The notes under the pieces: generated by a model | What the model saw: the letters and a program-made list of their open reading frames with translations, nothing else | Told to the model about the DNA's origin: nothing | Database searches by the model: none | DNA from: an uncultured Fusobacterium sp. | GTDB lineage: Bacteria > Fusobacteriota > Fusobacteriia > Fusobacteriales > Fusobacteriaceae | NCBI GenBank assembly: GCA_900545035.1 | Contig: UQXM01000045.1 | Coordinates: 1-12,301 of the forward strand | DNA length: 12,301 nucleotides | Direction: 5' to 3' | Translations under genes and position numbers: made by a program | Shown: one piece after another, positions 1-5,118 of the stretch | Position numbering within the stretch: position 1 is the first letter of the stretch | Layout of the letters: each line of letters opens with the position of its first letter

Positions 1-1
1 A

Positions 2-1048
2 AATCTTACACTTGAAACAGGAAAATATGGTGTAATGGGAATGGAGCTTTTAGATAAGGCTAATACTGAAAATTATGGAAATCCTGAAATTACTAAAGTT
101 AATATAGGGGTTGGAAATAATCCTGGAATACTTATATCAGGGCATGATTTAAAGGATTTGGAAATGCTGCTGGAGCAGACTCAGGGAACAGGTGTTGATG
201 TATACACTCATTCAGAAATGCTTCCGGCTCATTATTATCCAAAATTTAAAAAATATAAAAATTTTATTGGAAATTATGGAAATGCTTGGTGGAAACAGCA
301 GGAGGAATTTGAAAATTTTAACGGTCCTATTTTAATGACAACAAATTGTATAGTTCCTCCAAAAGAATCATATAAAAGCAGAATTTTTACTACAGGTCTT
401 ACAGCATTTAACGGTTGCAGACATATAGACGGAGAAGAAAAAGATTTTTCCGAACTAATCAGGTTGGCAAAAAAATGTCTTCCTCCAAAAGAAATTGAAA
501 GAGGGGAAATAATAGGCGGATTTGCTCACAATCAAATTTTTCAATTGGCAGATAAAATAACAGAAGCTGTAAAGAGCGGAAAAATAAAAAAATTTATTGT
601 TATGGGAGGGTGTGACGGAAGAAGTAAAAAAAGAGAATATTATACAGAATTTGCTGAAAATCTTCCAAAAGACACAGTTATTCTTACAGCCGGATGTGCA
701 AAGTACAGATATAATAAATTGAATTTAGGAGATATAGACGGAATACCGAGAGTATTGGATGCCGGACAATGTAATGATTCTTATTCTTTGGCGTTGACAG
801 CTTTAAAATTAAAAGAGATATTTAATTTAGAAAATATTAATGAACTTCCTGTTATTTATAATATATCTTGGTATGAACAAAAAGCAGTTATTGTATTGTT
901 AAGCTTGCTTTATTTGGGAATAAAAAATATTCATCTTGGACCTACTTTGCCTGCATTTTTATCACCTAATGTAGCAAAGATTTTAACAGATAATTTTGGA
1001 ATTGCCGGAATTAAAACAGTTGAAGAAGATTTGAAAAAATTTATTTAA
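2..1048 (+). CDS. hcp: Hybrid-cluster protein (hydroxylamine reductase / NO reductase Hcp), 5'-truncated by window edge
   Basis: The reading frame is open back to base 2, so the gene starts outside the window; the ATG at 35 is internal. About 348 residues remain of the usual ~540, so the N-terminal cysteine motif for the [4Fe-4S] or [2Fe-2S] cluster is not visible. Counting from the internal Met at 35, all eight hybrid-cluster ligands known for this family are present at family spacing: H37 (GHD), E61 (HSEM), C105 (TTNC), C193 (GGCDG), C221 (AGCAK), C246 (GQCND), E281 and K283 (YEQK). Hcp is a cytoplasmic enzyme that reduces hydroxylamine in vitro and is linked to nitric-oxide detoxification in anaerobes. 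The gene converges on the TPR gene, and a shared terminator follows it. No truncation other than the window edge is seen. Confidence 0.96.
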   Translation, partial: NLTLETGKYGVMGMELLDKANTENYGNPEITKVNIGVGNNPGILISGHDLKDLEMLLEQTQGTGVDVYTHSEMLPAHYYPKFKKYKNFIGNYGNAWWKQQEEFENFNGPILMTTNCIVPPKESYKSRIFTTGLTAFNGCRHIDGEEKDFSELIRLAKKCLPPKEIERGEIIGGFAHNQIFQLADKITEAVKSGKIKKFIVMGGCDGRSKKREYYTEFAENLPKDTVILTAGCAKYRYNKLNLGDIDGIPRVLDAGQCNDSYSLALTALKLKEIFNLENINELPVIYNISWYEQKAVIVLLSLLYLGIKNIHLGPTLPAFLSPNVAKILTDNFGIAGIKTVEEDLKKFI

Positions 1049-1073
1049 AAATAAATGTGAATTATAGAATATT

Positions 1074-1099
1074 AAAAGAGGCACGATTGTGCCTCTTTT
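1074..1099. terminator. Bidirectional intrinsic terminator between hcp and the TPR gene
   Basis: An 11-bp perfect stem (AAAAGAGGCAC / GTGCCTCTTTT) with a 4-base GATT loop lies between the two convergent stop codons. A-tract and T-tract flanks make it a U-run terminator on either strand. It starts 26 bases after the hcp stop and 3 bases after the TPR-gene stop (TAG at 1104-1102). Confidence 0.92.
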
Positions 1100-1101
1100 G
1101 T

Positions 1102-2877
1102 CTATTTTTCACTGTTATTTTTGTCGAGATTAAAGCTTTTTAAAAATTTTTCAGCATCTTCTGATTTATTGATTTTTTCAGCTGCTTTTCTGATATCTAT
1201 GTCCAATTCAATATTATCTGTATCTTTTTCTTTGGTTTTTTTGAAATAGAAATAGGCATTTTCAAAATCTTTCAGTTGCTCATAACATTCTGCAACACAG
1301 TTAAAATGGAATGCACTGTCTTTTCCAAGTTTTTCTGATTTCATAAAATTTTCAAGAGCTTCTTTATATTTTTTCTTTTCTTTTAAATTCCATCCGATTT
1401 CGTCATACAACCAGCTGTCATTTCTTCCTTGTGATTCTGCAAGATAAAGATATTTTAAAGCTTCGTCATGTTTTTTTAGTCCTCCAAAAGCCCATCCGAT
1501 TTCAGAATTCAGCCAATCATCATCTCTTCCCAGTTTTTTAGCTTTCATCAGATATTCCAAAGCTTTTTCGTATTCATCCAATTTATCGTAATTCCAACCG
1601 ATTTCACTTGCCAGCCAATTGTCAAGTCCGTTCTCATTTTCAGACCTCAAAAGATAGTAAAGAGCTTCTTTTGGCTTATCAAGTCTGCCCAAGTTCCATC
1701 CAATCTCTCCCAAAAGCCATGGAGCAACTTTTTCTCCGCTCATTTTTTCAGCTTCTTTCAAAGCTTTTACAGCTTGTTTGTATTTTTTCAATCTTCCTAA
1801 ATTCCAACCGATTTCTCCGTTTATCCAGGAATCATTTCTTCCCTGCTTTTTAGCTTTTTTCAGATATTTCAGAGCCGTTTCGCAGTCTCTTTCTTTTTTA
1901 TGAGCATAACAATATCCAATCTGTGAATTTATCCATGCAGTAGCTTCTTCAAATTTTACAGAATTGAAAAAATATTTCAGAGCTTCTTCATATTTTTCAA
2001 GCTGTATATAATCCCAGCCTATTTCAACAGAAATCCATGGATCATCAGGAGTAAGTTTTTCGGAAATTTTTAAGTATTTTACAGCTTCTTCGTATTTTCC
2101 CATTTTCCCCAAATTCCACGCTATTTCATTATTTGTCCAAGAGTCGTTTCTCCCCTCATCACGAATTTCTTTTAAAATTTTCACAGCCTCTTCATATTTT
2201 TCCATTCTTCCTAAATTCAAAGCAAGCTGTGATTTCAGCCATTCATCATTTCTTCCTGCTTTTCTCACATCACATAAAATATCATAAGCTTCCTGAAATT
2301 TATCAAGTTTTCCGTAAATCCATGCTATTTGAGAATCAAGCCAAATATCTTTATCTGATTTCTGCAATACTTTGGCAATATTAAAATATTCCAAAGCTTC
2401 TTTAAGTTTTCCTATTTTTTCAAGCTGCCACCCGATTTCGCAGTTCAGCCAGTAATCGTTTCTTCCTTTTTCGGCAGCTCTTTTCAGAAAATATATTCCC
2501 TCTTCGTATCTTTCCAGTTTTCCCAGATTTTCTCCCAAAACAGAATTTATCCAGTCGTCATCTCTTCCTGCTTTTCTTGCAGTCTGAAGATAATATACAG
2601 CTTCTTTTGTTTTATTCATAGCTCCTAAATTCCAGCCGATTTCACAGCTAAGCCAGCCGTCTTCATCAAGTTCTCCTCTTTCTTCAACGGTTCTCAGATA
2701 TTCCAAAGCTTCTTCTCTGCGGTTAAGCCTTCCCAAAACCCATCCGATATTGCTTAAAACCCACGAATCAGTTTCTCCGTCAGCTTCCAGACCTTTAAGC
2801 AGATCCAGAGCTTCTTCGTATTCGTAATTATCGAACATCTGATTGATTTTATACATCATATAATCTCTCATGTACAT
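1102..2877 (-). CDS. Large tetratricopeptide-repeat protein, 14 regular Trp-rich TPR units
   Basis: This 591-residue protein is almost entirely TPR. After a short N-terminal half-repeat (residues 1-37), 14 consecutive units of 34 or 36 residues run from residue 38 to 521, followed by at least one diverged unit and a charged C-terminal tail. Each unit follows the pattern xW-4x-IGWNLG-x5-YEEALxYL-x6-GRND; Trp at unit position 2 is present in all 14, and Trp at position 9 in 11 of 14. There is no signal peptide, no membrane segment and no catalytic domain, so it is probably a cytoplasmic scaffold or binding protein; its partner is unknown. Start: GGAGG at 2890-2886 is 8 bases from the ATG at 2877; a second in-frame ATG two codons later could also serve. 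It is transcribed alone, with its own promoter upstream and a bidirectional terminator downstream. Confidence 0.93.
   Translation of the reverse strand: MYMRDYMMYKINQMFDNYEYEEALDLLKGLEADGETDSWVLSNIGWVLGRLNRREEALEYLRTVEERGELDEDGWLSCEIGWNLGAMNKTKEAVYYLQTARKAGRDDDWINSVLGENLGKLERYEEGIYFLKRAAEKGRNDYWLNCEIGWQLEKIGKLKEALEYFNIAKVLQKSDKDIWLDSQIAWIYGKLDKFQEAYDILCDVRKAGRNDEWLKSQLALNLGRMEKYEEAVKILKEIRDEGRNDSWTNNEIAWNLGKMGKYEEAVKYLKISEKLTPDDPWISVEIGWDYIQLEKYEEALKYFFNSVKFEEATAWINSQIGYCYAHKKERDCETALKYLKKAKKQGRNDSWINGEIGWNLGRLKKYKQAVKALKEAEKMSGEKVAPWLLGEIGWNLGRLDKPKEALYYLLRSENENGLDNWLASEIGWNYDKLDEYEKALEYLMKAKKLGRDDDWLNSEIGWAFGGLKKHDEALKYLYLAESQGRNDSWLYDEIGWNLKEKKKYKEALENFMKSEKLGKDSAFHFNCVAECYEQLKDFENAYFYFKKTKEKDTDNIELDIDIRKAAEKINKSEDAEKFLKSFNLDKNNSEK
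1315..2766 (-). repeat. In-frame tandem repeat array, 14 units of 102 or 108 bp
   Basis: These are the DNA counterparts of the 14 TPR units. Units 1, 4, 9 and 10 are 36 codons and the other ten are 34 codons. The two extra residues sit in the turn between units, apart from one uncertain case in unit 9. Units resemble each other at the protein level more than at the base level, so the array is old rather than freshly amplified. Confidence 0.88.
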
Positions 2878-2914
2878 TTAAAAATCCTCCCTCCAAGCAC
2901 ATGCCTTATTAATA

Positions 2915-2943
2915 ATCATACACTAAAAACAATATCTTGTCTA
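2915..2943 (-). promoter_or_regulatory. Sigma-70-type promoter of the TPR gene
   Basis: On the minus strand, TAGACA (2943-2938) and TATGAT (2920-2915) are separated by exactly 17 bases. Each matches consensus at 5 of 6 positions. The predicted transcript start is about 30 bases before the TPR-gene ATG, just upstream of the ribosome binding site. Confidence 0.75.
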
Positions 2944-2948
2944 GAATT

Positions 2949-2975
2949 AAAAAAACTGTCTTTAAAGACAGTTTT
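2949..2975 (-). terminator. Intrinsic terminator of the queuosine-salvage operon
   Basis: AAAACTGTC and GACAGTTTT form a 9-bp stem around a TTTAAA loop (2952-2975). On the minus strand a run of seven T covers 2955-2949. It starts 7 bases after the transporter stop codon (TAA at 2984-2982) and separates this operon from the TPR-gene promoter. Confidence 0.88.
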
Positions 2976-2981
2976 AAAAAT

Positions 2982-3692
2982 TTATTCAGCTTCTTCAATC
3001 ATATTTTTCTTTTTCAGATAATGAGCTGCATATACAAAAGGTGTATCACATACAGCAACTATAAATTTCATTACATATGTTGTAAGAAATATTTCGATAA
3101 GAACCTCTTTGGGATAAACTCCCCAGAAAGCAATGAGTGTGAAAAGAAAATTATCAATAAGCTGACTTATCATTGTGCTGGCATTATTTCTTATCCATAT
3201 GTGCTTCGGAGCAGAATATTTTTTTCTCCAAAATTCGTATGCCCAAATATCGTGGGATTGTGATACAAGATATGAAACCAAAGAAGCAATAACAAGTCTT
3301 GGCATAAAATCAAAAATTCTTTTTACTCCTTCAAACATTAAAATTCCTTCTTCAATATCAGACGGAATAAATGACACTGCAATCTGCATGATAACTGTCA
3401 TAACTATAAGTGAGAAAAAACCAAGGTACACAGCTTTCTGTGCATGTTTTCTGCCGTAATTTTCTGCCAGAATATCTGTAACAAGAAATCCTCCTGCATA
3501 AAGAATATTTCCCAGAGTAGTTCCGAAACCAAATAAGTCTACAAGAAGAACTACTTGAAGATTGGCAAGAATTGTAGAAATAGGTATCCATGTGTAAAGT
3601 CCTATTTTTCCAAATTTTTTATAAGCCAAAAGAATGAAAAGAAAATTTGCTGTAAGCATACAAAACCATAAAAACTCATTTCTAAAAACCAT
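2982..3692 (-). CDS. Queuosine-precursor transporter, YhhQ/VUT (DUF165) family
   Basis: This 236-residue integral membrane protein has about six hydrophobic segments. Family hallmarks are visible: TDILAENYGRKHAQKAVYLGF near residues 72-92, then QSHDIWAYEFW and WIRNNASTMISQLIDN in the C-terminal half. Family members carry preQ0/preQ1, and in some bacteria queuine, into the cell (E. coli YhhQ is the characterised case). Its ATG overlaps the stop of the upstream radical-SAM gene as TAATG, and the nearest Shine-Dalgarno (AGGAG at 3710-3706) is 13 bases away, so translational coupling is likely. Control by the preQ1 riboswitch upstream of the operon supports a queuosine role. Which precursor it prefers cannot be told from sequence; next to a QueL-like enzyme, queuine is a reasonable guess. 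Confidence 0.92.
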   Translation of the reverse strand: MVFRNEFLWFCMLTANFLFILLAYKKFGKIGLYTWIPISTILANLQVVLLVDLFGFGTTLGNILYAGGFLVTDILAENYGRKHAQKAVYLGFFSLIVMTVIMQIAVSFIPSDIEEGILMFEGVKRIFDFMPRLVIASLVSYLVSQSHDIWAYEFWRKKYSAPKHIWIRNNASTMISQLIDNFLFTLIAFWGVYPKEVLIEIFLTTYVMKFIVAVCDTPFVYAAHYLKKKNMIEEAE

Positions 3693-4396
3693 TATTGTTC
3701 AAACACTCCTAAATCTTTATTATCTATTAAAAGCTCTGCTCTGTCATCGTTCATAAGATAAGAATATTTATTTACAAACCATTTTACAAGTTCGGAATCT
3801 CTTTTTACCTTTGTGCCGTTATCTATAAAAATATTTATTGTAACAGCTTTGAAATATTTTAATCCCATTTCAATATCTTTATCTATCATCTCTTTGGTCT
3901 GTCCTTTTGTACAAACCAAAAGACATACTGAATAGAGCTGTGAACTCATAAATTCCAAAGTTTTTTTATCAACGGAAAAATTTTTATTATATACATTTAT
4001 TCTGAAATCATTATCAAAAGTTTCCATTCCCATTCTGAAACGAATTTCAATACCTTTAAAAAATTCTTTTATTTCATCCAGCCTTTTTATATATCCGTAA
4101 TATATTTCAAAATAAAGTATTTTAATATTTTTTTCAGCGACAACTTTTTTTATTTCATCCATTGTTTTTGAAGTCAGTTCAAATACAGAACCTGAATTTA
4201 TTACTTCCAAAACACCGTATTCTCCTGTTACTTCTTTCAAAACTTCAAGATTTACACTGTCAATTTCATTTTCATCAGTGGAATTGTCTTCAATATAGTT
4301 GCAGAAACTACATTTTCCATATCTGCATGGAAAACTTTTCAAAAGAACAATTTCACGCTGATGTTTTCCTGTAATTTTATTATATCTTACTCCCAT
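3692..4396 (-). CDS. Small radical-SAM enzyme, candidate queuine lyase (QueL-like)
   Basis: This 234-residue protein has a cluster motif with cysteines at 24, 29 and 32 (PCRYGKCSFCNY), giving CX4CX2C instead of the common CX3CX2C of radical-SAM enzymes; these would hold the SAM-binding [4Fe-4S] cluster. No second cluster motif is seen. The start is the ATG at 4396, because AAAGGAG (4407-4401) lies just before it; an upstream TTG in frame at 4441 would run through the terminator hairpin and is rejected. Radical-SAM QueL of Clostridioides-type gut bacteria splits queuine to preQ1 (established family knowledge). The preQ1 riboswitch upstream and the coupled YhhQ-type transporter downstream make that function likely here. 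Radical-SAM assignment is firm; the QueL assignment is inference from context. Confidence 0.8.
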   Translation of the reverse strand: MGVRYNKITGKHQREIVLLKSFPCRYGKCSFCNYIEDNSTDENEIDSVNLEVLKEVTGEYGVLEVINSGSVFELTSKTMDEIKKVVAEKNIKILYFEIYYGYIKRLDEIKEFFKGIEIRFRMGMETFDNDFRINVYNKNFSVDKKTLEFMSSQLYSVCLLVCTKGQTKEMIDKDIEMGLKYFKAVTINIFIDNGTKVKRDSELVKWFVNKYSYLMNDDRAELLIDNKDLGVFEQ

Positions 4397-4400
4397 AAAA

Positions 4401-4407
4401 CTCCTTT
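4401..4407 (-). promoter_or_regulatory. Ribosome binding site that fixes the radical-SAM start
   Basis: AAAGGAG sits 4 bases before the ATG at 4396 and directly downstream of the U-run of the leader terminator. It rules out the upstream TTG, which has no such site. Confidence 0.8.
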
Positions 4408-4415
4408 GAAAATAT

Positions 4416-4438
4416 AAAAAGGCAGAAAAACTCTGCCT
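4416..4438 (-). terminator. Leader terminator (attenuator) of the preQ1-regulated operon
   Basis: On the minus strand a 7-bp stem AGGCAGA / TCTGCCT with a GTTTT loop is followed by a T-run (4420-4416). It lies between the preQ1 aptamer and the radical-SAM gene, 9 bases before the ribosome binding site. Its position fits an expression platform working by transcription termination. The aptamer tail contains AGGC, which could pair with GCCU of the 3' arm as a short anti-terminator; that pairing is only four bases and is a guess. Confidence 0.85.
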
Positions 4439-4467
4439 CAATTAAAATAAATTATTTTAAATTTTAG

Positions 4468-4507
4468 CCTAGTTTTTTATAGATGGTTAATCTGTGTAGA
4501 ACATCTA
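4468..4507 (-). ncRNA. preQ1-I-like riboswitch aptamer
   Basis: Minus-strand RNA: P1 strands UAGAUG (4507-4502) and CAUCUA (4485-4480) enclose a 16-base loop starting UUCUA and ending AAC. The A-rich tail UAAAAAACUAGG (4479-4468) follows. The run from P1 into the tail, CUAUAAAAAACUA, is the diagnostic sequence of type I preQ1-I riboswitches, and UUCUA after P1 also matches. The C at 4486, just before the second P1 strand, is the expected preQ1-pairing base. The pseudoknot P2 could use CUA with UAG, or CAG with CU(A)G. It controls the radical-SAM gene and transporter, probably turning them off when preQ1 is plentiful. Confidence 0.88.
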
Positions 4508-4521
4508 CCTGATAAATCAGG
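4508..4521. repeat. Short inverted repeat directly before the aptamer
   Basis: CCTGAT and ATCAGG flank a 2-base centre. It lies inside the predicted leader RNA, abutting the first P1 strand, so it may form a small hairpin stacked on P1; a protein operator is the alternative. Confidence 0.5.
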
Positions 4522-4543
4522 ATTTTTTAAAATTTACTAAACA

Positions 4544-4572
4544 AGTATACAGTTATTTAATAAAAATGTCAA
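4544..4572 (-). promoter_or_regulatory. Promoter of the preQ1-regulated operon
   Basis: A perfect -35 TTGACA (4572-4567) and TATACT -10 (4549-4544) are separated by 17 bases. The predicted start near 4537 gives a leader of about 140 bases that contains the aptamer and terminator. The -35 box begins only 8 bases after the DsrE-like gene's stop, so read-through from that gene is also possible. Confidence 0.85.
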
Positions 4573-4579
4573 TATATTT

Positions 4580-4945
4580 TTATGGTTTTATATAAGAGAA
4601 ACCTTCGTGCTGTCTAAGAGCAATATGAAAAACTCCTGAAGGAACAGTCTGTACAAAAGGTAAAATCATAGACGGCTCAATTTCCAAAAAGTTCATAGAT
4701 TCGCTGCAGCAGTAAATATTTACCCCTTTTTCATGGAGAGCAGTAAGAGTATCTTTTATTTTTGAAGTTGATGCAAAATTATCTGCGGAAAGACTTTTTA
4801 CAGCAAATGAGTTGGCAACAATTTCAAGATTTACAGTATAATTTCCTACTTCAGCCATTTTTAATATAGTTTCGGCATTTTTGCATGTAATAGCCCATCT
4901 GTCTTCTTCATCAGTATGCAATAAAACATTTAGTATTTTGTTCAT
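4580..4945 (-). CDS. DsrE/DsrF-like protein, COG1416 type
   Basis: This 121-residue cytoplasmic protein shows the COG1416 pattern: LLHTDEEDRW at the N-terminus, LEIVANSFAVKSL near residues 40-52, and a C-terminal VQTVPSGV ending in EGFSYIKP. The family has the DsrE sulfur-relay fold, but the biochemical role of this subgroup is unknown. Cysteines C79 and C80 (YCCSE) lie where many relatives carry one cysteine, so sulfur or redox handling is possible but not shown. Start: AGGAGGGG precedes the ATG with a short spacer. It has its own promoter, divergent from the SNF2-like gene. No terminator is seen after it; the next element is the promoter of the preQ1 operon on the same strand. Confidence 0.9.
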   Translation of the reverse strand: MNKILNVLLHTDEEDRWAITCKNAETILKMAEVGNYTVNLEIVANSFAVKSLSADNFASTSKIKDTLTALHEKGVNIYCCSESMNFLEIEPSMILPFVQTVPSGVFHIALRQHEGFSYIKP

Positions 4946-4974
4946 TTAATCCCCTCCTTTTATTATGTAACTTA

Positions 4975-5002
4975 ATTTTACCACAAAAAATGAAAAAATC
5001 AA
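4975..5002 (-). promoter_or_regulatory. Promoter of the DsrE-like gene
   Basis: On the minus strand TTGATT (5002-4997) and TAAAAT (4980-4975) are 16 bases apart. TG at positions 4983-4982 makes it an extended -10 promoter. The start would be about 25 bases before the ATG, allowing the strong AGGAGG site. Confidence 0.7.
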
Positions 5003-5079
5003 ATTTATTTATCTTTGCAAAACAGCAGAATCTGAACAGAAGAGAAATCTTTGATGTTTTATATTTTTGAAATATTTTA

Positions 5080-5085
5080 TATAAT
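5080..5085 (+). promoter_or_regulatory. Possible -10 box of the SNF2-like gene
   Basis: A perfect TATAAT lies 33 bases before the ATG at 5119. No good -35 sits at 16-18 bases; TTGATG at 5051-5056 is 23 bases away, too far. Only the position and the -10 support it. The 173-base gap to the divergent DsrE-like gene holds both promoters and nothing else recognised. Confidence 0.45.
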
Positions 5086-5118
5086 ATACTAATCAAGACA
5101 AACAGACGAGGAGATACT

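Noticed and set aside
1608..1853. Plus-strand frame opposite the TPR gene
   Set aside because: It is antisense to conserved TPR units, has no ribosome binding site and encodes low-complexity Phe/Leu/Ser-rich sequence produced by the repeats.
2133..2384. Second plus-strand frame opposite the TPR gene
   Set aside because: Same reason: a by-product of the repeat array on the other strand.
1315..2766. Regular ~102-bp periodicity as a CRISPR-like or satellite array
   Set aside because: The period is coding (34 codons), units are not identical and no spacers are present; it is a TPR array.
2937..3459. Plus-strand frames opposite the transporter gene
   Set aside because: They run through the terminator hairpin and conserved YhhQ codons; no start signals and no recognisable domain.
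4397..4441. TTG start for the radical-SAM protein 15 codons upstream
   Set aside because: The added stretch is the attenuator hairpin and U-run; a strong ribosome binding site serves the ATG at 4396.
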